A DNA stretch of 9,326 bases from Elusimicrobiota bacterium (lineage in GTDB: Bacteria; Elusimicrobiota; Elusimicrobia; Elusimicrobiales; Elusimicrobiaceae), in contig JAIRMX010000001.1 in NCBI GenBank assembly GCA_031258375.1, positions 1-9,326 of the forward strand, given 5' to 3'. A model generated the notes under the pieces. That model was not told the DNA's origin, did no database searches, and worked only from the letters and a program-made list of their open reading frames with translations. Positions 1 to 5,731 of the stretch are shown here, piece by piece (position 1 is the first letter of the stretch; each line of letters begins with the position of its first letter). The position numbers were made by a program, and so were the translations under genes.

Positions 1-9
1 TTGCGCGCC

Positions 10-103
10 TCCTCTCCCTTCTTATAGGGAGAGGAAAAAACTTATGCTTTTTTCTCTCTTTTGTAAAGAGAGAGGGAGACTTAGGAACGCAAGTTCATAA
101 GTC
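10..103 (+). repeat. Array of three hairpins upstream of the first pilin gene
   Basis: Three inverted repeats follow one another. Hairpin 1 pairs 10-19 with 26-35 (TCCTCTCCCT / AGGGAGAGGA, perfect, six-base loop). Hairpin 2 pairs 53-60 with 66-73 (TCTCTCTT / AAGAGAGA, five-base loop). Hairpin 3 pairs 78-88 with 93-103 (GACTTAGGAAC / GTTCATAAGTC), with a single G-A mismatch and the loop GCAA, a GNRA-type tetraloop when read on the plus strand. Alternative pairings exist, for example ACTTATG at 40-46 with CATAAGT at 96-102, and AAAAAA at 35-40 with TTTTTT at 48-53. No T-run follows any stem, so they do not look like intrinsic terminators. They could be a dispersed palindromic repeat or part of a structured RNA; the sequence alone cannot decide. 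Confidence 0.6.
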
Positions 104-149
104 GGAGGAGAGATTTAAGGGCAGTTCTAACAACAATATTAAATCCCTC

Positions 150-183
150 GCCGCTAAAGCGGCACTCCCTTTACTAAATGGAG
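150..183. repeat. Two small hairpins in the pilin 1 upstream region
   Basis: GCCGC (150-154) pairs with GCGGC (159-163) around a TAAA loop. Directly after it, 165-172 pairs with 176-183: CTCC with GGAG, one C-T mismatch, then TTT with AAA. Together with the array to the left, most of the first 185 bases can fold. The rest, to about 240, is AT-rich and shows no gene. Confidence 0.45.
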
Positions 184-243
184 AATATTGCAGTTTCTCT
201 TTCATTTCCAAGTTTAAATTTAAATGTTTTAATTTAGTAAAGT

Positions 244-259
244 CTTTGCGTATGCAAAG
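244..259. promoter_or_regulatory. Perfect palindrome just upstream of the pilin 1 ribosome binding site
   Basis: CTTTGC (244-249) and GCAAAG (254-259) are perfect inverted arms around GTAT. The palindrome ends 15 bases before the Shine-Dalgarno sequence at 275-280. It could be an operator or a hairpin in the leader. No convincing -35/-10 pair was found in 186-270, although the stretch is AT-rich. Confidence 0.3.
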
Positions 260-286
260 GCTTATTTTATGTATGGAGGAAGTATC

Positions 287-805
287 ATGAGTATCAGAAA
301 CAAAAAAGCGTTTACTTTAATTGAAATGCTTGTAGTTGTGTTAATTATCGGCATTCTTGCCGCTATTGCTTTGCCGCAATACAGGATTGCGGTGATGAAA
401 ACAAGAGCCGCCGCAAGCTTATCGCTCGGCAAATCAGTGCAGCAGGCTATATCTTTAGGGGAGCTGCAGGGCACTTTACCGCCTTGCGTAATAGGGCCGA
501 TTATATATGATTTCAGCCATTTGTATTTGGATATTAATGTGCCGAATATATCTTATCTTGATCAGGCTTCCCAGCCGCGTTATTCTCACTGCCAGAATAT
601 ATTGATTGGCTCGGATGATCTTACCACCACCCATCCGCTGCTTGTTTTTAAAACAGCGGATGGGTACTATCATGCGACAGGCAAAAAAGGAGATATATTT
701 TGCAGAGGGCGTGCCGATTCCCTGGCGGATAAAGTGTGTAAAAATTTAGCTGCGGGGACCCTCCCCCATGCTCATGCTGAGTTCAATATGTATAAATTGA
801 ATTAA
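287..805 (+). CDS. Type IV pilin-like (prepilin) protein
   Basis: Encodes a 172-residue class III signal-peptide protein of the type IV pilin / pseudopilin superfamily. Such proteins are cut by the PilD prepilin peptidase and built into a pilus or a type II secretion pseudopilus. The start at 287 is chosen over an in-frame ATG at 269 because GGAGGA (275-280) sits six bases before 287 and would lie inside the longer protein. The leader is eight residues (MSIRNKKA) and cleavage is expected between Ala8 and Phe9. Ala at -1 replaces the usual Gly but is tolerated in the family. Glu13 becomes the conserved Glu5 of the mature protein. A hydrophobic helix covers about 9-30. Cys67, 102, 139 and 151 could form disulfides; the last pair (FC...VCK) resembles the C-terminal disulfide loop of pilins. 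The gene stands alone, without assembly genes, so major versus minor pilin cannot be decided. Confidence 0.85.
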   Translation: MSIRNKKAFTLIEMLVVVLIIGILAAIALPQYRIAVMKTRAAASLSLGKSVQQAISLGELQGTLPPCVIGPIIYDFSHLYLDINVPNISYLDQASQPRYSHCQNILIGSDDLTTTHPLLVFKTADGYYHATGKKGDIFCRGRADSLADKVCKNLAAGTLPHAHAEFNMYKLN

Positions 806-860
806 AGTAATAAAATTGTTGTTTCTGAACCGGCTCGCGGCAAAAAGGCGGTCTTAAAAA

Positions 861-888
861 TTTATACTTTCTGTAAATTTAATATAAT
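861..888 (+). promoter_or_regulatory. Candidate sigma-70-type promoter of pyrG
   Basis: A perfect -10 box TATAAT lies at 883-888. The best -35 is a poor TTTATA at 861-866 with a 16-base spacer. Transcription would start near 895, giving a leader of about 20 bases. That leader carries GGGAG (904-908) six bases before the pyrG ATG. The surrounding AT-rich run makes chance -10 matches likely, so support is moderate. Confidence 0.45.
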
Positions 889-914
889 ATATTTTTAACT
901 TAAGGGAGATAACA

Positions 915-2504
915 ATGTCCAAATTTATATTTATTACCGGCGGAGTGGTAAGTTCGCTCGGCAAAGGCATATCCGGCGCGAGCATAGGCAAACTTTTGCA
1001 GCTGCGCGGCCTGAAAGTCAATATGATTAAGTGCGACCCGTATATTAATATTGACCCTGGGACGCTCAGCCCCTACCAGCACGGGGAAGTTTTTGTAACC
1101 GCAGACGGCGCGGAAGCAGATTTGGATCTCGGCACATACGAGCGTTTTTTAGACGTGCCTATGACCAAAAAAAACACAAACACAACCGGCACTATTTATC
1201 AGGCCGTAATTGACCGCGAAAGGCGCGGCGATTATAACGGCGTTACCGTGCAGGTAGTGCCGCATATTACAAATGAAATAAAATCCCGCTTTATTCCGTT
1301 CGAAAAAGATTTCGACGTTACAATAATAGAAATAGGCGGCACCGTGGGCGATATTGAGGGCCTGCCCTTCCTTGAAGCCACGCGCCAGTTTAAAACGGAG
1401 CGCGGACGCGAAAACGTGCTGAATATTCACGCAACCTTAATCCCCTATATTGCAAGCGCGGCGGAATTAAAAACAAAACCGACGCAGCATTCCGTAAATA
1501 AACTGCGCGAAATCGGAATAGACCCCGATATTCTTATTTGCCGCACGGAATACCCCATGCCCAAAGGAATGAAAGATAAATTATCTCTCTTTTGCTCAGT
1601 CGCGCCGGAAGCGGTGATAGAAGCGCGGGACGTCAGTTCTATATACCAGCTGCCGGAAAATTTTGAAAAACAAGGACTTACCGATTTGATTTTAAAACGC
1701 CTCGGCCTAAAAGCTAAAAAGAAAAACGACGGCAAATGGTTCAGATTTATAAATAAGGCAACCGGAACTGCCGGCAAAAAACAAATAAATATAGGCATAG
1801 TCGGCAAATACGCCGAGTTAAAAGACGCGTATAAATCCATTGCGGAATCCATAAACCTTGCCGGAATGTCAAACAATGCGGAAGTAAAAATAAAATACGT
1901 CAACACGGAAAAAGACGCAATCCCCCAATCTCTTAAAGGACTTAACGGCATGATAGTGCCGGGCGGCTTTGGAAAGCGAGGCATTGAAGGCAAAATAAAA
2001 GCGGTTAAATACGCAAGGGAAAATAAAATTCCGTTTTTAGGAATTTGCCTCGGCATGCAATGCGCGGTAATTGAAGCCGCGCGCAACCTCGCAAAATTAC
2101 TGGAAGCGGACTCGTGCGAGTTCGCGCCGAAACCCAAATACCCCGTGATAAGTATGATGGAAGAGCAAAAACAAGTCAAAAATCTCGGCGGTACTATGCG
2201 GCTTGGCAATTACGAGGCCAAACTCAAAAAAGGCTCTCTTGCGGAAAAACTTTACAAAAAATCCGTCATACACGAGCGCCACCGCCACCGCTACGAGTTC
2301 AACACCGACTACGTGCCTGTTCTGAAGAAGCGCGGCATTGAAGTCAGCGGCTGGCACAAAAACCTTCTGCCTGAAATAGTGGAGCGCAAAGATCACCCTT
2401 ATTTTATAGGCGTGCAGTTCCACCCTGAATTTGCAAGCAGGCCGATGAAACCGCATCCGCTTTTTGACGGGCTTATCAAAGCGGCGTTAAAAAAAGTTGC
2501 GTAA
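915..2504 (+). CDS. pyrG: CTP synthase (glutamine hydrolysing)
   Basis: Converts UTP, ATP and glutamine to CTP, the last step of de novo pyrimidine nucleotide synthesis, in the cytoplasm. At 529 residues it is close to the usual family length. The N-terminal amidoligase domain (about 1-265) opens with KFIFITGGVVSSLGKG, whose P-loop-like SSLGKG is at 13-18, and includes the acidic EIGGTVGDIE segment (139-148). The class I glutamine amidotransferase domain (about 290-527) has the oxyanion segment PGGFGKRG (349-356), the nucleophile Cys378 in GICLGMQ, and His503 and Glu505 in VQFHPEF. All key residues are present. A GGGAG Shine-Dalgarno precedes the start. In this window it also supplies CTP for CMP-Kdo formation. 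In several Gram-negatives pyrG lies next to kdsA; here a pilin gene separates them. Confidence 0.98.
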   Translation: MSKFIFITGGVVSSLGKGISGASIGKLLQLRGLKVNMIKCDPYINIDPGTLSPYQHGEVFVTADGAEADLDLGTYERFLDVPMTKKNTNTTGTIYQAVIDRERRGDYNGVTVQVVPHITNEIKSRFIPFEKDFDVTIIEIGGTVGDIEGLPFLEATRQFKTERGRENVLNIHATLIPYIASAAELKTKPTQHSVNKLREIGIDPDILICRTEYPMPKGMKDKLSLFCSVAPEAVIEARDVSSIYQLPENFEKQGLTDLILKRLGLKAKKKNDGKWFRFINKATGTAGKKQINIGIVGKYAELKDAYKSIAESINLAGMSNNAEVKIKYVNTEKDAIPQSLKGLNGMIVPGGFGKRGIEGKIKAVKYARENKIPFLGICLGMQCAVIEAARNLAKLLEADSCEFAPKPKYPVISMMEEQKQVKNLGGTMRLGNYEAKLKKGSLAEKLYKKSVIHERHRHRYEFNTDYVPVLKKRGIEVSGWHKNLLPEIVERKDHPYFIGVQFHPEFASRPMKPHPLFDGLIKAALKKVA

Positions 2505-2542
2505 AGCCATAAGAAATTTGTAGTATTGATATATAGAAACGA

Positions 2543-2659
2543 TTGTCGTTCCCTTTTCTTTTTTCGTCACAATTCCCTCAATGCTGTTGGGAGGAAATCT
2601 GTAGACTAAGATAAAAACAAAGGGCAGATTCCCGATAAAAGGACACTCGGGAATGACAA
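2543..2659. repeat. Palindromic intergenic repeat with inverted ends
   Basis: TTGTCGTTCCC (2543-2553) is the inverted complement of GGGAATGACAA (2649-2659), apart from one position that can pair as G-U. Inside, ATTCCCGA (2628-2635) and TCGGGAAT (2647-2654) form a perfect eight-base stem, and AATCTG (2596-2601) pairs with CAGATT (2625-2630). The motif ATTCCCGA..TCGGGAATGACA has the look of the dispersed palindromes scattered through intergenic DNA of many bacteria. No ORF in the region resembles a transposase. It could be a small non-autonomous element or a repeat pair; copies elsewhere cannot be seen from here. Confidence 0.45.
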
Positions 2660-2786
2660 AAGAAAAGTAGTAAAAAAATTTAGAACGTTTTTGGGTGTTC
2701 TGCGGTTGTTAAAGCAATTTAAAAATCGCGGGACAAGCTTTTGAGATATCAAAGGCAAGGTAAACTCCAAAAACAGCTCGTTATCA

Positions 2787-2926
2787 AGCACAGGATATTC
2801 GGCCTAATTAACCGAATGTCTTGTGCTGAATGTTTCCCGTCGTGAGACGGGAAACTACGGCTGTTATCTTATTGGGTCTTTTACCTGGCTCAGATATAGC
2901 AGCCGTTTTTGTTTGTAAAAAACGGC
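2787..2926 (+). other. Compact array of strong hairpins; possible structured RNA or multi-site control region
   Basis: P1 pairs 2787-2802 with 2812-2827: sixteen pairs, two of them G-U, around the nine-base loop CCTAATTAA. P2 pairs 2832-2841 with 2846-2855 (GTTTCCCGTC / GACGGGAAAC), ten perfect pairs closed by GTGA, a GNRA-type tetraloop on the plus strand. P3 starts one base later, pairing 2857-2867 with 2896-2906 (eleven pairs, one G-U) around a 28-base interior. P4 pairs GCCGTTTTT (2902-2910) with AAAAACGGC (2918-2926) and shares 2902-2906 with P3, so P3 and P4 exclude each other. P4 is not followed by a T-run, so it is not a standard terminator. No known riboswitch core was recognised. 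The array ends 29 bases before the second pilin gene. Its function is unknown; competing readings are a structured leader, protein-binding palindromes, or a repeat cluster. Confidence 0.55.
2885..2901 (+). promoter_or_regulatory. Candidate sigma-54 (-24/-12) promoter for the second pilin gene
   Basis: CTGGCTCAGATATAGCA matches the sigma-54 consensus TGGCACG-N4-TTGCA at 9 of 12 defined positions. The essential GG (2887-2888) and GC (2899-2900) are exactly ten bases apart. Transcription would start near 2912, leaving a leader of about 44 bases with GAGAGG at 2945-2950 before the pilin ATG. Pilin genes in several bacteria are known to use sigma-54 with an enhancer-binding activator. The two palindromes centred near 2807 and 2843 would lie about 105 and 68 bases upstream, where activator sites are plausible. 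The match is imperfect and rpoN cannot be checked here. Confidence 0.4.
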
Positions 2927-2955
2927 CTAATAGTCAAAAATAATGAGAGGAAATT

Positions 2956-3489
2956 ATGTATAAAAAAGGCTTCACGTTAATTGAGTTGTTAGTAGTTGTT
3001 TTAATCGTCGGCATTCTGGCCGCTATTGCTTTACCACACTATACTTTTGCCGTAGAAAAATCCCGAGTTGTAGAAGTAGTTTCTAATATCAAAGTTTTAG
3101 GCGCTGCTGTGGACAGGCATATACTTGCAACGGGAAATCGTCCCGCTTCAATTAATGATTTAGATATAGCTTTAAATTGGACTAATATCAACGATCAGTA
3201 TGCATCCAACGGTAAATTTGTTTATTATATGGATGATTCAACCCTTACCGCTTGTAAAATAAACTCGGATAAGAGCAATGAAAACAATATTCCTTGGAAT
3301 GGCAGCGATATTTGTATATCTTATTTTACTAAGGAGACGGGTTCTTTCCCATTTGCAAAACCCGGAATGATGACATGTGACAACAACCATACGCGTCCGA
3401 GGGCTGATTTATATAGGAAAATATGCCAGTCTTCTTCATCTGTAAAAGTAATGACTAACAATATGTATGAGTATTATAAGATTAATTGA
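2956..3489 (+). CDS. Type IV pilin-like (prepilin) protein
   Basis: Encodes a 177-residue prepilin with a very short leader (MYKKG). PilD-type cleavage is expected between Gly5 and Phe6, and Glu10 becomes Glu5 of the mature protein. The hydrophobic assembly helix spans about 6-29, followed by a variable soluble domain rich in Asn and Ser. Cys100, 120, 141 and 157 are available for disulfides; the last pair resembles the pilin C-terminal loop, and the protein ends in a Tyr-rich tail (MYEYYKIN). A Shine-Dalgarno GAGAGG lies at 2945-2950. It is a paralogue of the gene at 287-805: the two agree in 23 of 24 bases over the GILAAIAL segment (349-372 versus 3009-3032) but diverge beyond the helix. 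It interrupts the pyrG to kdsA order and has no assembly genes beside it. Major or minor role unknown. Confidence 0.87.
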   Translation: MYKKGFTLIELLVVVLIVGILAAIALPHYTFAVEKSRVVEVVSNIKVLGAAVDRHILATGNRPASINDLDIALNWTNINDQYASNGKFVYYMDDSTLTACKINSDKSNENNIPWNGSDICISYFTKETGSFPFAKPGMMTCDNNHTRPRADLYRKICQSSSSVKVMTNNMYEYYKIN

Positions 3490-3618
3490 TTTATAAATGT
3501 GGACGCTCAAAACCAGATATTTTAACCAAAAATATAAAAATTACGGCAAATCCTCCTGAGATCGTTCCCATGCAACGCGCCGCCAAATTGTTTTAGCGCA
3601 GAATTCATATATTCAATT

Positions 3619-3691
3619 ATAGCAAAAGATAGCAAAATTTACTATTTTTACCAGCTTGTTCGAGGCTGTATTATAAAAAAAATGCTATTAT
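3619..3691 (+). promoter_or_regulatory. Direct repeats and candidate promoter upstream of kdsA
   Basis: The 209 bases between the pilin gene and kdsA hold no convincing gene. ATAGCAAAA occurs twice with a ten-base period (3619-3627 and 3629-3637), one helical turn apart, which could be a regulator site. Possible -10 boxes are TATTAT at 3669-3674 and an extended -10, TGCTATTAT, at 3683-3691. No good -35 pairs with either. From the second box, transcription would start almost at the kdsA ATG (3699), so the transcript might be leaderless. Confidence 0.3.
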
Positions 3692-3698
3692 TTAATAT

Positions 3699-4526
3699 AT
3701 GAAAATAATCAAAACAAATAAAGTTAAATTTGCAAATAATCTGCCGCTTGCTTATATTTGCGGGCCGTGCGTAATTGAAGGGGAAAAGAAATTTCTTGAA
3801 ACCGCAAAAAAATTAGACGCCCTTATGAAAGCAGCGGGCAAAACTTACGTTCTTAAAGCCTCTTTTGACAAAGCAAACCGCTCGTCTTTAACCTCTTACC
3901 GCGGGCCGGGAATAGATAAAGGTTTGGACATACTTGAAAAGGCAAAAAAACTTTTAAACGTGCCTGTTTTGACAGATATTCACGAACCTTGGCAGGCGGC
4001 CGTTGCGGCGGAAGTTGTCGATATTTTGCAAATTCCGGCTTTTCTCTGCCGTCAAACGGATCTTTTGCTTGCCGCGGGTATGACCGGCAAAATAATTAAC
4101 GTGAAAAAGGGACAGTTTCTAGCGCCTTGCGGGATAACAAATATAATTAAAAAAATTGAATCCACAGGCAACACCAATATTTTACTGACGGAACGCGGCT
4201 CGAGTTTCGGCTATGGAGACTTAGCGGTTGATATGCGTTCGCTTCAAATTATGAAAGAAACGGGTTATCCCGTCATTTTCGATTTAACGCATTCGATGCA
4301 AAAACCCGCCGGCGGAAATACTACAAAAGGCGATAAATCTTTTGCCGGGACTTTGGCGCGCAGCGCGGCCGCCGCGGGAATTGCGGGACTATTTTTTGAA
4401 GCGCATCCCTGCCCGTGCGAGGCTTTATCCGACGGCGAAAACTCGCTTGATTTGAAAGAGGCCAAAATCGTGATAAAAGAAACTTCGGCAATAGACGCTA
4501 TCGCAAAACGGCTTCTAAACAGGTAA
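3699..4526 (+). CDS. kdsA: 3-deoxy-D-manno-octulosonate 8-phosphate synthase (Kdo-8-P synthase), metal-dependent type
   Basis: Condenses phosphoenolpyruvate with D-arabinose 5-phosphate to Kdo-8-phosphate, the committed step to the inner-core LPS sugar Kdo, in the cytoplasm. It is a 275-residue TIM-barrel protein of normal family length. Visible family motifs are CGPCVIEGE (21-29), KASFDKANRSS (53-63), LTERGSSFGYGDLAVDM (163-179), DLTHSMQKP (195-203) and FFEAHPCP (232-239). Cys24 stands where the metal-independent E. coli enzyme has Asn. With His198, Glu234 and Asp245 (in ALSDG) it makes up the four metal ligands known from the Aquifex-type enzyme. No Shine-Dalgarno sequence is visible before the ATG, which follows an AT-only stretch. 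It is the first gene of the Kdo/Lpt run and lies four bases before kpsF. Confidence 0.96.
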   Translation: MKIIKTNKVKFANNLPLAYICGPCVIEGEKKFLETAKKLDALMKAAGKTYVLKASFDKANRSSLTSYRGPGIDKGLDILEKAKKLLNVPVLTDIHEPWQAAVAAEVVDILQIPAFLCRQTDLLLAAGMTGKIINVKKGQFLAPCGITNIIKKIESTGNTNILLTERGSSFGYGDLAVDMRSLQIMKETGYPVIFDLTHSMQKPAGGNTTKGDKSFAGTLARSAAAAGIAGLFFEAHPCPCEALSDGENSLDLKEAKIVIKETSAIDAIAKRLLNR

Positions 4527-4530
4527 TAAT

Positions 4531-5526
4531 ATGCCACAAGTGAGATATTCTCAAAAAGAAGTTTTAAATATTGCAAAAAAAGTCATAGAAGCGGAAGAAT
4601 GCGCTTTAAAAACGGCGAGGCAGCAGCTTAACGCCTATTTTGTAAAAGCCGTTAAAACTATAGCCGCCTGCAAAGGAAGACTGATTATAGCCGGCATAGG
4701 TAAATCCGGCCATATCGGGCGGAAAATATCGGCTACGCTCGCATCCACCGGCACGCCGTCTTTTTTCGTACACCCTACGGAAGCTCTTCACGGCGATTTG
4801 GGAATGATAACCAAAGACGACATGGTTTTGGCGCTGTCTTATTCCGGACAGACGGAAGAAATAAGCAAAATATTAAATCCGCTGAAAAAGGAAAAAATAA
4901 AAATTATTTCTTTTACGGGCAATAAAAATTCTAATCTTGCCAAAATGTCCGATATTCACATTGAAATAAATATAAACAAAGAAGCCTGCCCGTATAATCT
5001 TGCGCCTACTTCTTCCACCACCGCTATGCTTGCTATTGGCGACGCTTTGGCAATAGCTCTTATGAAAGTCAAAAATTTTAAAGAAGAAGATTTTGCCGTT
5101 TTCCACCCGGGCGGTTCTTTGGGAAAACTGCTCACGCAGCATGTGCGCGACATAATGTTTAAAAATAAAAACCCTGTAGTCCCGCAAACGGCTACGGTTC
5201 AGGACGCGCTTTTGGTAATGACAAAAAATAAATCCGGCGCGGCAAGCATAGTGGATAAAAACGGCAAATTAAAAGGCTATTTTACCGACGGCGATTTAAG
5301 ACGAAGCCTGCAAAAACGCCGCGATGTATTAAGCGCGAAGATAACCGAAGTGATGACAAAAAATCCTTTTGCTTTCACGGATAATATCAAAGCGATAGCG
5401 GCCGCAAAAATTATAAACGACCGCAAAATAGACAATGCGCCGGTAATAGACGCAAAAGGCAAAGTAATAGGCTTTTTAGATAAAGACAATCTCATAGAAT
5501 TTATCGCCTTAACGGATAAAAAATGA
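4531..5526 (+). CDS. kdsD: D-arabinose-5-phosphate isomerase (KpsF/KdsD family)
   Basis: Interconverts ribulose 5-phosphate and arabinose 5-phosphate, the KdsA substrate, in the cytoplasm. The 331 residues comprise a sugar-isomerase (SIS) domain at about 45-180 followed by two CBS domains (about 206-262 and 272-328), the full family layout. Signature stretches are AGIGKSGHIGRKISATLAS (54-72), HPTEALHGDLGMI (81-93), SYSGQTEE (103-110) and FHPGGSLGK (191-199). Lys58, Glu110, Glu151 and His192 correspond, with a one-residue shift, to the catalytic Lys59, Glu111, Glu152 and His193 of E. coli KdsD. The start is four bases after the kdsA stop, so the two are almost certainly cotranscribed. Its stop overlaps an ATG (ATGA, 5523-5526) that opens the interrupted ankyrin ORF, an arrangement seen again at the lptC start. 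The symbol kpsF is equally used for this family. Confidence 0.95.
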   Translation: MPQVRYSQKEVLNIAKKVIEAEECALKTARQQLNAYFVKAVKTIAACKGRLIIAGIGKSGHIGRKISATLASTGTPSFFVHPTEALHGDLGMITKDDMVLALSYSGQTEEISKILNPLKKEKIKIISFTGNKNSNLAKMSDIHIEININKEACPYNLAPTSSTTAMLAIGDALAIALMKVKNFKEEDFAVFHPGGSLGKLLTQHVRDIMFKNKNPVVPQTATVQDALLVMTKNKSGAASIVDKNGKLKGYFTDGDLRRSLQKRRDVLSAKITEVMTKNPFAFTDNIKAIAAAKIINDRKIDNAPVIDAKGKVIGFLDKDNLIEFIALTDKK

Positions 5527-5528
5527 GG
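5518..5528 (+). repeat. Left copy of an 11-base direct repeat bounding the accessory insert
   Basis: AAAAAATGAGG occurs here and again at 6755-6765. Both copies contain an ATGA stop/start overlap: the kdsD stop here, and the RhuM-gene stop with the lptC start at the right copy. The segment between the copies is the ankyrin remnant plus the RhuM-family gene. The repeat may mark the insertion joints or may be a coincidence of A-rich gene ends; the first three codons after ATG differ beyond Met-Arg. Confidence 0.4.
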
Positions 5529-5711
5529 GAAATAGGAAAATATTTATTTGGAACTCAGAGTTTATGAAAAATTATTAATCCTGGCGGCAAATTGCTTGTT
5601 GGCGTAGACGCAGACGTAAACGCAATTGATGATAAAGGCAGAACCGTTTTGCAATACGCAAAAAACGACGCAGTGAGGAAGTATCTTATCTCCGGCGGCG
5701 CAAGACAATAA
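5523..5711 (+). pseudogene. Ankyrin-repeat protein remnant, interrupted by one in-frame UGA
   Basis: Reading from the ATG at 5523, which overlaps the kdsD stop, the frame gives 14 codons (MREIGKYLFGTQSL). A TGA follows at 5565-5567, and the same frame then stays open for 47 codons to TAA at 5709-5711. The part after the stop reads as an ankyrin repeat: DADVNAIDDKGRTVLQYAKN, then VRKYLISGGARQ. It follows the familiar pattern of a beta-hairpin D.DG.T, a helix with L.YA, and a closing helix ending in GA. Only about one and a half repeats remain, so it is probably the C-terminal end of a lost larger protein. The 14 codons before the stop may be unrelated. Functional readthrough of the UGA is possible but unsupported. 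A TTG at 5592 could serve as a start for a 39-residue piece. Confidence 0.6.
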
Positions 5712-5731
5712 AAAATACGGACAGCGCGGTT

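Noticed and set aside
179..192. Sigma-54-like TGGAGAATATTGCA before the first pilin gene
   Set aside because: GG and GC are eight bases apart instead of the required ten.
269..289. Upstream ATG at 269 as start of the first pilin
   Set aside because: The Shine-Dalgarno GGAGGA lies between it and the ATG at 287, and the shorter leader suits a prepilin.
829..852. Terminator after the first pilin gene (ACCG...CGGT)
   Set aside because: Only four consecutive pairs, a mismatch next to them and no T-run.
1445..2209. Long minus-strand ORF (254 codons) opposite pyrG
   Set aside because: It is antisense to well-conserved amidoligase and glutaminase domains with all catalytic residues, so it is a shadow of pyrG.
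2606..2791. Minus-strand ORF of 61 codons downstream of pyrG
   Set aside because: It runs across an obvious palindromic repeat, has no recognisable domain, and its start lies inside the P1 hairpin.
2826..2856. Hammerhead-ribozyme-like pattern CTGA, GTGA-looped stem, GAAAC
   Set aside because: The core would need CTGANGA, but the sequence reads CTGAATG. The GAAAC is itself paired with GTTTC, and no stem I/III pairing around it was found.
2902..2926. Intrinsic terminator between pyrG and the second pilin gene
   Set aside because: The stem GCCGTTTTT/AAAAACGGC is not followed by a T-run on either strand.
3491..3571. Small hydrophobic minus-strand ORF of 26 codons between pilin 2 and kdsA
   Set aside because: No ribosome binding site, no recognisable homology, and such an ORF is expected by chance in AT-rich DNA.
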